A stretch of DNA of 35,721 nt, taken from Gemmatimonadota bacterium. GTDB lineage: Bacteria; Gemmatimonadota; Gemmatimonadetes; Longimicrobiales; Gaopeijiaceae. The stretch lies in NCBI GenBank assembly GCA_009841165.1, contig VXMI01000163.1, positions 1-35,721 on the forward strand, read 5' to 3'. The notes below the pieces were generated by a model. It did no database searches and was not told the origin of the DNA. It was given only the letters and a program-made list of their open reading frames with translations. Below, piece by piece: positions 1 through 7,906 of this stretch. A program made the position numbers and the translations under genes. Within the stretch, counting starts at the first letter, position 1. Every line of letters starts with the position of its first letter.

Positions 1-35
1 AAGCGGACACATTGCGTGCTCCGAAAAGCGGACAT
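1..35. repeat. Two direct AAGCGGACA repeats, possible IS21-type end
   Basis: AAGCGGACAC at 1-10 and AAGCGGACAT at 26-35 are direct repeats offset by exactly 25 bp at the very edge of the window. Short repeated terminal motifs are known from IS21-family ends, and motifs resembling AAGCGGACA are familiar there. No transposase is visible because the window starts here, so a mobile-element border is an inference. A regulator-binding site upstream of the Fic gene is the alternative. Confidence 0.3.
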
Positions 36-98
36 ATCATTTGCTCTCGACAGGCGTTCGCCAGCCCTGCGGCGGGGGGAGGACGACCCGGTGCGGCT

Positions 99-107
99 TG
101 CTATATT
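99..107 (+). promoter_or_regulatory. Extended -10 promoter candidate for the Fic gene
   Basis: TGCTATATT at 99-107 matches an extended -10 element (TGnTATAAT) with one mismatch and stands out in GC-rich surroundings. There is no convincing -35 hexamer 17 bp upstream, which is tolerated for extended -10 promoters. It would start transcription near 114, giving a short leader before the start codon at 143. Confidence 0.35.
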
Positions 108-142
108 CCCACATCGGTTTCCCCAATTCACACGGAGTGTAC

Positions 143-1054
143 ATGCCAGAGGACTCGCGGAGCGTCCCGGTGAGCCACTCCTGGCGCCCCATCGACGATC
201 TCCCCGAGGACTGGCGACGGCTCGTCGACCCTGACCTCCACCAGGTGGCCGATTACTGGCACGAGACCCGGGAAGAGCTTGGCGCAGAGGGGGCTATCGC
301 CGATTTCGCTGAGCGCCTGAAACGCGAGTGGGCGATCGAGACGGGCCTGATCGAACGGGTGTATACGCTGACTCGCGGCACGACCGAAGTCCTGATCGAG
401 CACGGCCTGCGCGAGGAGTTGATCCCGTCTTCAGCCACCGACCGGGACCCGGCGCTCGTTTTCGACATGATCCAGGACCATGCCGCCGCGGTGGACGGAC
501 TCTTCGACTTCGTGAAGCAGCGGCGCCGGTTGTCGACCAGCTATGTCAAGGAACTCCATGCGGTGCTTCTGGCCAACCAGGAGACCGCAAGCGCCCGGGA
601 CGTCTTCGGGCGTCGCGTGGAAATGCCGTTGACGAAAGGCGACTACAAGAAGCGACCGAACAACCCCGTGCGGTCGGACGGCCTGGTCCACGAGTACTGT
701 CCCCCGGAGCAGGTGGCGTCGGAAATGGACCGGCTGCTCGCGATGCACCTGGAGCATGAGGAGCGGGAAGTGGCGCCCGAGGTCGAAGCCGCCTGGCTTC
801 ATCATCGGTTCGTACAGATCCATCCCTTTCAGGACGGCAACGGCCGTGTGGCGCGCGCGCTGGCGACCCTGGTAGTGATCCGCGCCGGGTGGTTTCCGCT
901 CGTGGTGACCGATGCCGGTCGGCCGGACTACATCGATGCTCTGGAGCTGGCGGATGCAGGCAACCTTCGGCCGCTGGTGCGCCTGTTCGCCGGCATTCAG
1001 AGGCGCGCGTTCGAGGACGCGCTCAGGATCGCGCGCGACGCGACGGCCGGTTGA
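143..1054 (+). CDS. Fic family protein (probable AMP-transferase)
   Basis: This 303-residue protein carries the Fic catalytic motif HPFQDGNGRVAR at residues 227-238, which matches HxFx(D/E)GNGRxxR with no changed key residue. Fic enzymes transfer AMP, or less often another phosphate-containing group, from a nucleotide to a hydroxyl side chain of a target protein. An N-terminal helical part (about residues 40-100) contains an IETG segment that might serve as the auto-inhibitory region, but it does not fit the (S/T)xxxE(G/N) consensus cleanly. The start at 143 is chosen because GGAG lies at 134-137 with good spacing; an ATG at 41 lacks this. No antitoxin gene is adjacent: the next gene is convergent. 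It could be a solitary class II Fic or, with the repeats at 1-35, a transferred gene. The target is unknown. Confidence 0.9.
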   Translation: MPEDSRSVPVSHSWRPIDDLPEDWRRLVDPDLHQVADYWHETREELGAEGAIADFAERLKREWAIETGLIERVYTLTRGTTEVLIEHGLREELIPSSATDRDPALVFDMIQDHAAAVDGLFDFVKQRRRLSTSYVKELHAVLLANQETASARDVFGRRVEMPLTKGDYKKRPNNPVRSDGLVHEYCPPEQVASEMDRLLAMHLEHEEREVAPEVEAAWLHHRFVQIHPFQDGNGRVARALATLVVIRAGWFPLVVTDAGRPDYIDALELADAGNLRPLVRLFAGIQRRAFEDALRIARDATAG

Positions 1055-1069
1055 TGGGTCCGGCAGCGG

Positions 1070-1180
1070 GTGTCCCAATCGAGCATCGCCGTGTCCCTGC
1101 CCGTTTCTGCGGGACCGGATCTCACCGTCGTCGGGGCCGGTCGGCGGGCCCCGTGTCCCATCGAAGCATGGCCGTGACCC
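1070..1180. repeat. Imperfect 28-bp direct repeat in a convergent intergenic gap
   Basis: Positions 1070-1097 and 1153-1180 are two copies of a 28-bp sequence beginning GTGTCCCA and ending in GTGTCCC or GTGACCC. They share an ATCGA-GCAT core and differ by small indels and substitutions. They lie between the 3' ends of the Fic gene and the DoxX-like gene, 83 bp apart. No coding function is apparent. Confidence 0.4.
1132..1153. terminator. GC-rich hairpin between convergent genes
   Basis: CGGGGCC (1132-1138) pairs with GGCCCCG (1147-1153) around an 8-nt loop. It sits between the convergent ends at 1054 and 1211. There is no T-tract on either strand, so it is at best a Rho-assisted or non-canonical terminator. 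Confidence 0.3.
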
Positions 1181-1210
1181 GCGTCATCCCCGCGGAACCG
1201 CGCGCGTGGC

Positions 1211-1993
1211 CTACTCCCTGACCAGCACGACCGGGGACCCGCCTCCACTCGGCCGCAACTCGATTCGTCCCGGGTCGACGATCTCGCCTTCGTAAATCAG
1301 CCGGCCCTTTTCCATCCAGTCTGCCCACACGCGCACCCGACCGGAGTCGACCTCGAAGTGGTGGACGGCATCCCCGTCGGCGAACCGGAAGACGGCCATG
1401 TAGGCCCGATTGTACTCGAAGAACACCTGCTCGAGCGGCGCGCCGCCGTCCTCGACCGTCCAGACGCCATCGATCGGCGTGGGTTCACGGTTGTTGTAGT
1501 TGGCGAACCAGTACCCCAGTCCCCATGCCCCACCGAGTACGGCCACAACAGCGGCGGCTCGAAGCGTAACGCCTCTTCTGGACGACCTGATATCGAGCAA
1601 CACGGCGTCCGCCAGCCGCCGCCCGTGCGGCCGCAGGATGATCAATAGACAGATCAGGACCGTTATCGAGGCTGGCAGGGCGCCGACAAGAAAGAAGATG
1701 TCGGTCAGGATGATGTTCCCGACGACCGGCAGAAGAACAAGTGCGCCGATCAGGGAGGTGCGCGGCCAGATCAGCAGCAGCCCGCCGCCGATCTCGACCA
1801 GGGCGATGATCGTTCCGTAGACGGAGGAGAATCCGAAGTAGTACCAGGTCAGCCAGAACCCGCTGACTTCGCCCATCGGCCGCGTGAGCTCCGAGTCCAG
1901 CACCGTGAACTGGGACCCGGTCAGCTTCGCGAAGCCGTACGCGATCATGATCACCCCCGCCATCCATCTGGCGACGCGAACGCCCCTGCTCAT
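1211..1993 (-). CDS. DoxX-like membrane protein with C-terminal soluble domain
   Basis: This 260-residue protein has about four membrane helices (near residues 8-24, 57-76, 82-103 and 108-120) arranged as in the DoxX/DoxD family. A fifth helix follows at about 146-163, then a hydrophilic, beta-rich tail (170-260) with aromatic residues that should face the periplasm. DoxX-like proteins are linked to redox and quinone membrane functions, but the role of this one is unknown. A good ribosome site, AGGAGGG at 1999-2005, overlaps the fhs stop codon at 2004-2006, and only 10 nt separate the genes, so it is almost certainly translated from the fhs mRNA. The C-terminal extension is unusual for plain DoxX proteins of about 140 residues. 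Confidence 0.7.
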   Translation of the reverse strand: MSRGVRVARWMAGVIMIAYGFAKLTGSQFTVLDSELTRPMGEVSGFWLTWYYFGFSSVYGTIIALVEIGGGLLLIWPRTSLIGALVLLPVVGNIILTDIFFLVGALPASITVLICLLIILRPHGRRLADAVLLDIRSSRRGVTLRAAAVVAVLGGAWGLGYWFANYNNREPTPIDGVWTVEDGGAPLEQVFFEYNRAYMAVFRFADGDAVHHFEVDSGRVRVWADWMEKGRLIYEGEIVDPGRIELRPSGGGSPVVLVRE

Positions 1994-2003
1994 GCGTGCC
2001 CTC

Positions 2004-3671
2004 CTACATCAGCCCCGAGATCACCCCGTCCTCGTCGATCGTCATGTTGAGCGAGGCCGGCCTGGCCGCGAGCCCCGGCATCGTCATGATCGAGCCGGTC
2101 TTCACCACAACGAAGCCCGCGCCCGCCGACGGCGTGACCTCGCGGACGGTGATCCGGAAGCCGCGCGGGCGCCCCAGCAGCGCCGGGTTGTCCGAGAAGG
2201 AGTACTGCGTCTTGGCAATGCAGACGGGAGCGTTGGCCAGGCCGAACGACTCGAGGCGCTCGAGTTCTCCGGGTACGGCGGGCGCAAAGTCCACTCCGGA
2301 CGCACCGTAGATCTCGGTCGCCACGGTCTCGATCTTCTCCCTGAGCGGCATCTTGTCGGGGTAGAGGGGCCGGAAGTCGGCATCCCCGCTGTTGGCGATC
2401 TCCCAGACCGCGTCGGCAAGGTCGACGCACCCCGCGCCCCCGCCCCCGTGCGGATCGGCCTCCACGGCACGGATCCCGCGCGCCGCGCAGCCGTCCAGAA
2501 CGGCCGCGACTTCGGCAGGCGTGTCGCTGGCGAACCGGTTGAGCGCGACCACCGCCGGGACGCCGAACTTCGCCACGTTTTCGACGTGGCCGTAGAGGTT
2601 CTCGAGGCCGCGTCCGAGCGCCTCCACGTCCTCCGTCGCCAGACTGTCCTTCGATGCTCCCCCATTCATCTTGAGCGCGCGGATCGTCGCGACGATTGCG
2701 ACGGCATCGGGGCTGAGCCCGCCAAGGCGACACTTGATATCAAAGAACTTCTCGGCCCCCAGGTCGGCACCGAACCCGGCCTCCGTGACCACGATGTCGC
2801 CGAGCTTGAGCCCCGCGCGGGTCGCGATGAGCGAGTTGCAGCCGTGGGCGATGTTGGCGAACGGACCCCCGTGGATGAACGTCGGCGTGCCGCCCAGCGT
2901 CTGCACGAGGTTGGGGTGGAGCGCGTCGCGCATCAGGATGGTCATCGCCCTGTGGGCGCCGATGTCGCGGCAGCGCACCGGATCGCGGCTTCGCGTGTAC
3001 CCGATGATGATGTTGCCCAGCCGCTGCTCCAGGTCGGCCAGGTCGCGCGCGAGGCAGAAGATCGCCATGACCTCGGACGCGGCCGTGATCATGAACCCGT
3101 CCTCCCGCGGGATCCCGCCGAAGGGTCCGCCCAGGCCGACGATCACGTTGCGGAGCGCCCGGTCGTTCATGTCGACGGCGCGTCCCCAGGTGATGCGGCG
3201 GTGGTCCAGCCCCGTGCTGTTGGGCCGGAACAGGTGGTTGTCCAGCATGGCCGACAGCAGCGAGTGCGCCGACGTGATCGCGTGGAAGTCGCCGGTGAAG
3301 TGGAGGTTGATGTCCTCCATCGGCACGACCTGCGAGTAGCCCCCGCCGGCCGCCCCGCCCTTGATCCCGAACACGGGGCCCAGCGACGCCTCGCGGATGC
3401 ACAGCACAGGATTGCGCTCACGCACGTTGAGGGCGTCGGCGAGTCCCACCGAAGTGGTCGTCTTGCCCTCGCCGGCAGCGGTCGGGCTGCACCCGGTCAC
3501 CAGCACCAGCCTGGCGCCGCGGTCCGGTCGCGCCTGGACCACGTCGAGGGGGACCTTGGCCTTGTAGTGGCCGAACTGCAGAATCTCGTCTTCACCGAGG
3601 CCGACCTTGGCGGCGATCCCGGCGATGGGCTTCATTTCGTGGGCTTGTGCGATGTCAATGTCGGAGCGCAT
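2004..3671 (-). CDS. fhs: Formate--tetrahydrofolate ligase
   Basis: This enzyme joins formate to tetrahydrofolate using ATP, giving 10-formyl-THF for purine and one-carbon metabolism, in the cytoplasm. The 555-residue length from the ATG at 3671 equals the family norm. The P-loop TAAGEGKTT lies at residues 64-72, the signature GIKGGAAGGGY at 102-112, and the second signature VATIRALKMNGG in the C-terminal half. An upstream ATG at 3719 would add 16 poorly conserved residues; AGGA just before 3671 supports the shorter form. It is first in an operon with the DoxX-like gene. A formate dehydrogenase operon on the same strand starts upstream (5111-9583), which suggests a shared formate pool. No folD or fchA is visible in the window. 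Confidence 0.97.
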   Translation of the reverse strand: MRSDIDIAQAHEMKPIAGIAAKVGLGEDEILQFGHYKAKVPLDVVQARPDRGARLVLVTGCSPTAAGEGKTTTSVGLADALNVRERNPVLCIREASLGPVFGIKGGAAGGGYSQVVPMEDINLHFTGDFHAITSAHSLLSAMLDNHLFRPNSTGLDHRRITWGRAVDMNDRALRNVIVGLGGPFGGIPREDGFMITAASEVMAIFCLARDLADLEQRLGNIIIGYTRSRDPVRCRDIGAHRAMTILMRDALHPNLVQTLGGTPTFIHGGPFANIAHGCNSLIATRAGLKLGDIVVTEAGFGADLGAEKFFDIKCRLGGLSPDAVAIVATIRALKMNGGASKDSLATEDVEALGRGLENLYGHVENVAKFGVPAVVALNRFASDTPAEVAAVLDGCAARGIRAVEADPHGGGGAGCVDLADAVWEIANSGDADFRPLYPDKMPLREKIETVATEIYGASGVDFAPAVPGELERLESFGLANAPVCIAKTQYSFSDNPALLGRPRGFRITVREVTPSAGAGFVVVKTGSIMTMPGLAARPASLNMTIDEDGVISGLM

Positions 3672-3880
3672 GGGTGTCCTGTAGGGGATGCGGGATTGGG
3701 GAGAGTCGCGGCAGGGCAAAACGCGCCCGAAGTCTGGGGAAGAACGGGCGCGCGAGGCAAGGTTGGGGCGGCGGCGGGCCCATCGTACAACTCCAGGCCA
3801 CTGGGGAGCGTCACAGGTGGCGTGGGGAAGGGCGGGGCAACAGAGGAATCACGCACTCACAAGGCAATGAGGGACATCCC
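3672..3880. promoter_or_regulatory. Divergent control region with an inverted repeat
   Basis: This 209-bp gap separates the divergent starts of fhs and the beta-propeller gene and must hold both promoters, though I see no convincing -35/-10 pair. CGCGCCCG (3722-3729) and CGGGCGCG (3745-3752) form an 8-bp stem around a 15-nt loop. This could be a leader hairpin for fhs, whose start is about 50 nt away, or an operator. Confidence 0.35.
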
Positions 3881-5037
3881 ATGCATTTTGCAGTCCGAGC
3901 CGGAAGTATCCCTGCCATGGTCATCGGCGTGTTGCTCACTACAGTCACCCTTCCGGCCGATGCCCAACAGCGCAATAACCCTCTCGTCCGCGTCGACACC
4001 CTGAATGACGGACGGATCGTCGTATCCAACCCGGATTCTCCTCCGACCGGCGTGCAAGGGACCCCCGGGCTCGTCGAAGTGTTGCGCATCGGTTCGCTGG
4101 ACGGCACCTGCGACGCGTTTGGGGAGGTGACCTCAATCGCCGTGGACGCCGACGGCCGCATCTACGTGGCCGATCGGCAGGCGAACGAGATTCGCGTGTT
4201 CTCACCCACGGGCGAGTGCGTGAGAACCTTCGGGCGGTCCGGCGAAGGACCCGGGGAGTGCGCTGGCTGGCCGGCATCACCTGGCAGCCCCCCGGCTACC
4301 TGTGGGCGATCGACGCGATCCGGGACCGCTTCACGGTTTTCGACTCACTCGGGACTGTTCTGGCCACTCACCCCCTCCAGCTGGGCCGATCAGCCAGCCT
4401 GCCGTGGCCGATGTGGGTCGATGCCGAGCGGAGCCTCCACCTGTGGCTGCCCGCCACCCGCAGCATCGTGAAGTACGGCGTCGGTCCGGGGCTGGATTCT
4501 CTGGCGAGCCTCCAGGTGCCCGAGATCCCTCAGGAGATGTACACGACGCAGTCCGGTGGCATCACGGCACTATCCCCGATTCCGTATTCCCCGGACATCC
4601 GGTGGACCGTGGGCCCGACCGGAAACGTCTGGCTGGCCGACAACTCGGTCTTCGCCCTTCACGAAACCACCTACGGCGGGGATACGCTGCGCACACTGGA
4701 GTTGGACCGCCGGGCGCCGAGGCTGGAGGGTCGGGAAAGGGACAGTCTGGCCACCGCAACGGGAATCGCGGCGCGCAGTCTGCCGGCGCGGAAGACCGTC
4801 CTTCAATGGATTCACGCAGCCACTGATGGGTGGGTCTGGGTCCAGACGGACCGGCGAGTCATTCGGACGTGGGACGTCTTTGACGAGCACGGCCAATACC
4901 TGGGCCGCGTGACCCCGCCCGTGCCGATCGAGCGGAACCCTTTCCCGGTTTTCGGAACGGGTACGGTTACAGGCGTGACGTTGGGAGAACTGGGGGAGCC
5001 CTACGTGGTCCAGCTACACGTCATCCCCGGTCAGTAA
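3881..5037 (+). pseudogene. Secreted six-bladed beta-propeller protein, frameshifted
   Basis: The gene starts at the ATG at 3881 after GAGGGA (3869-3874). It encodes a signal peptide (residues 1-28, cleavage near ADA/QQ) and then NHL/6-bladed beta-propeller repeats such as DADGRIYVADRQANEIRVFSP and FGRSGEGPGE. At about 4258-4262 the reading frame breaks: the upstream frame ends in FGRSGEGPGEC and the continuation, RWLAGITWQPPGYLWAID, is one frame over, as if one base were missing after GAG (4256-4258). The second half runs intact to the stop at 5037. Restoring one base gives a protein of about 385 residues. Such proteins are abundant in Gemmatimonadota and probably act outside the cytoplasm; the ligand is unknown. 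It may be a true pseudogene or a base-calling/assembly error. Confidence 0.75.
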
Positions 5038-5075
5038 GCGCGCCGCCGCGATCAAGCCCTTTCCTCAGCTCGCTT

Positions 5076-5115
5076 ATGTAAACAGCAGTTTACATTCTGT
5101 CAACTACGGTTTACA
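5076..5115. promoter_or_regulatory. Two tandem TetR-like palindromes, 21 bp apart
   Basis: TGTAAAC-AGCA-GTTTACA (5077-5094) is a perfect inverted repeat with 7-bp arms and a 4-nt spacer, extended to 8-bp arms at 5076-5095. TGTCAAC-TACG-GTTTACA (5098-5115) is a second copy with one mismatch and the same spacer. The two are offset by exactly 21 bp, two helical turns. This is the look of a tandem operator for a dimeric regulator of the TetR type. It lies at the joint 3' end of the convergent beta-propeller and fdhA genes, and the second copy overlaps the fdhA stop codon. No gene starts here, so its target is unclear. Confidence 0.5.
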
Positions 5116-7900
5116 AGACGGATGCTCCCAGCGGCGACCCCGCCCCCACCTGCCCCAGCGCCGGCGGCGGTCCCACCGGCTTCAGCGCCACCGGACACGC
5201 CTTCAACGCAGCAGTCTGCGTCACCGGGTCGTACCCACCCCCGGTCAGCACGTTCACCGGCACGTCCTCGAAGGCGAACGACGCGAACACCGTCCCCTTC
5301 GGCGACTTCGTCGTCGCCCGCACCTTCACGTGCAGGCATCCACGCGGGTTGCTCATCTCGGCCCAGCCGCCGTCCTCCAGCCCCAGCCGCACGATGTCCT
5401 CCGGGTGCACCTCCAGCGTCTCCTCCGACAGCAGGTAGTCGATCCCGTCCGAACGCCCGGTCTGCGTCCGCGTGTGGTACTGCGGCAGCCGCCGGCCGGT
5501 CGTGAGCCACATCGGGTACTCGTCCGAAATGGTTTCCTCGGGGTCGCGGTACTCGAGCATCTTGAAGATCCCGCGTCCGTTTTCGAAGCGCTCCTCGTGC
5601 AGCCTCGGCGTCCCCGGGTGATCGCGGGTGGGCACGGGCCACTGGTACTCGCCACGGTCGATCCGATCCCAGTCGAGGCCGTTGTAGAGGGGTGAGAGGG
5701 CGCAGAGCTCGTTGAAGACCTCCTTGGCGGACCCGAAATCGAAGCCTTGCCAGCCCATTCGCCGGGCGAGCTGTGAGAGGATCCACCAATCGGGCTCCGC
5801 TTCGCCCGGCGGCGGCACTGCTGCGCGCAAGCGCTGGACGCGGCGTTCGGTGTTGGTGCAGACGCCGTCGGTCTCCGCCCAGGCCGTGGCCGGGAAAACC
5901 ACATCGGCCACCTTCGCCGTGTCGGTCATGAAGATGTCGATCACGACCAGGCAGTCCAGACTCTTGAGCGCGTGCTCGCAGTGGTGGCGGTCCGGGTCGG
6001 TGACGAGCGTGTTCTCGCCGTCGATGATCATCGCGTGAATGCCGTCGCCGCACAGGTCCAGCGCGGTGACCTTGGTCATGCCCGTCTCGAGGTCGACCTT
6101 GCGCCCGTACGCCCGGTGGAACTTCTCCTGGTGCGCGGGATCGGTGACGGTCTGGAAGCCGGGGTAGTTGTTCGGCAGCGCGCCCGCGTCGCCGGCGCCC
6201 TGGATGTTGTTCTGGCCGCGCATGGGGTTCACGCCGGTGCCCTCGCGGCCCAGGTTGCCGGTCATCAGCGCCAGGTTGCAGAGGCTCTGGACGTTGTCGA
6301 CGCCGCAGATGTGCTCGGTGATGCCGACCGTGTAGTAGATCGCGCCCCGGTCGGCCCCGCCGTAGAGCAGCGCCGCCTTCTCGATGTCCGCCGGATCGCA
6401 CTCGCAGATCTCGGCCGCCCACTCGGGGGTGTACTGCGCGACGTGCTGCATGAAGTCCTCGCCCTGCGTGGTGCGCTCGTCGATGAAGGCCTGGTCGACC
6501 AGCCCCTCGCGGGCGATCACATGCGCCATCGCCAGCAGCAGCGAGACGTCGGAGCCCACGCGCAGCGGAAGGTGCACATCCGCGATCTCCGCCAGCCCGA
6601 TCCGCCGCGGGTCCGCCACGATCATCTTCGCGCCCCGCGCGAGCGCCTTCTTGAGGCGCGTGGCCGCGACCGGGTGGCATTCGGTCATGTTGGTGCCGAT
6701 GCAGAAGATCACATCGGGCTTGTCCATGTCCGCGAGCGGGTTCGACATCGCCCCTCTTCCGATTGTTGCCGCCAGACCGGCGACTGTGGGGGCGTGTCAG
6801 GCACGGCTGCAGTTGTCGATGTGGTTCGTCCCCAATCCCGCCCGGATGAAGCGCTGCATCATGTAGGCGGCTTCGTGCGGCGCGCGTCCAGAGGCGATCC
6901 CGTAGACGGCGCGGCGCCCGTAATCCTTCACCACCTTGCGCAGCTTGCCGGCCGCGAAGTCCAGCGCCTCGTCCCACGACGCGGGGCGCAGCTCGCCCGA
7001 CGCCTCGTCGCGCACGAAGGGGGTGCTGAGACGGTCGGGGTGCCCCACGAAATCGAAGGCGAACTGCCCCTTCACGCATAGCGAGCCCTCGTTGGCCGGC
7101 CCGTCCATCCCGGGGAGGATGCCGACGATCTTCTCACCGCGTGTCATGATGTCGACCGAGCAGCCGACGCCGCAGTAGGGACAGATGGTGCGGGTCGTCT
7201 CCGTTTCGCCGGGAACGTCCTTGTTGGCCAGCGCCTTGAGGTCGCCGAGCGCACCGGTGGGGCACGTCTGGATGCACTGCCCGCAGAACGTGCACGCAGA
7301 GTCCTTCAGCGAGCCGCCGAACTCGGTGGTGATCTGGGTGTGGAAGCCGCGATTCATGACCGAGATCGCGTAGTCGCCCTCCTGCTCCGCGCAGACGCGC
7401 ACGCAGCGGTAGCAGGAGATGCAGTTCTCGTAGTCGCGCTTGATGAAGGGGTTGTCGTCGTCGGGACGGCTCGTGCCCGAAAGCGCGCCCTCGAACCGGC
7501 CCGTGCGGGCGTCGTAGCGGTCGAGCAGCTCGGCCATCTCCTGCGACGCATAGCCGTGCATGGGGTCGACGTCGGTGTCGCGGTTCTCCGACGCGACCAT
7601 CTCCATGAGGATGCGCCGCTGCACCTCGAGCGCGGCCGTCCGTGTGCGCACCCGCATTCCGGGCTGGGCCTCCATTGTACACGAGGCCACCGGGTTGCGC
7701 GCGCCCTCCAGCTCGACCACGCAGAGCCGGCAGCCTCCGAAGGGCTCGAGGCGGGGGTCGTAGCACAGCGTCGGGATTTCCCTGCCGTGCCGCTCCGCGA
7801 CTTCGTACAGGGTCTCGCCGCGTGAGAAGGTGACCCTCTCTCCGTCCAGCGTCAGGGTCAGCGCGGTACCGTTCTTCGAGGGGGAACCGTTTTGCTTCAT
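5111..7900 (-). CDS. fdhA: NAD-linked formate dehydrogenase catalytic subunit (selenoprotein)
   Basis: This subunit oxidises formate to CO2 at a bis-MGD Mo or W centre and passes electrons through FeS clusters to the diaphorase subunit. Read through the in-frame TGA at 6797-6799 as selenocysteine 368, the gene encodes 929 residues. A [2Fe-2S] ferredoxin domain has Cys 46, 57, 60 and 74. Two [4Fe-4S] motifs have Cys 160, 163, 166, 170 and Cys 203, 206, 209, 213. The FdhA cluster has Cys 240, 243, 247 and 275, followed by the molybdopterin domains. Residues 75-159 contain no Cys, so the extra His-Cys cluster of NuoG is absent. The context NCSRA-U-HAPTVAGLAA is the formate dehydrogenase active site. 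GAGGGAG lies directly before the ATG, with AAAGG about 10 nt upstream; the preceding gene ends 6 nt away. A conventional caller would split this gene into 7900-6797 and 6748-5111. Confidence 0.95.
6768..6799 (-). promoter_or_regulatory. Bacterial SECIS element directing UGA to selenocysteine
   Basis: After the UGA (6799-6797) come 12 nt, then the stem GUCGCC (6784-6779), the loop GGUCU (6778-6774) and the stem GGCGGC (6773-6768), giving 6 bp with one U-G wobble. The GGUCU apical loop, the 12-nt spacing and the CAC codon after UGA closely match what I recall of the E. coli fdhF SECIS. The hairpin lies inside the coding sequence, as bacterial SelB recognition requires. Confidence 0.9.
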
Positions 7901-7906
7901 CTCCCT

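Noticed and set aside
1884-4004. A 706-codon open frame on the plus strand
   Set aside because: It lies antisense to fhs, has a composition driven by high-GC third positions, and shows no domain; fhs is unambiguous.
5111-6748. A separate short formate dehydrogenase gene starting at ATG 6748
   Set aside because: The residues before this ATG, back to the UGA, are conserved FdhA sequence in the same frame, so it is the C-terminal part of the selenoprotein.
5100-7079. A 659-codon minus-strand frame overlapping fdhA
   Set aside because: It is the wrong frame of the formate dehydrogenase gene, with Arg/Gly-rich nonsense sequence and no motif.
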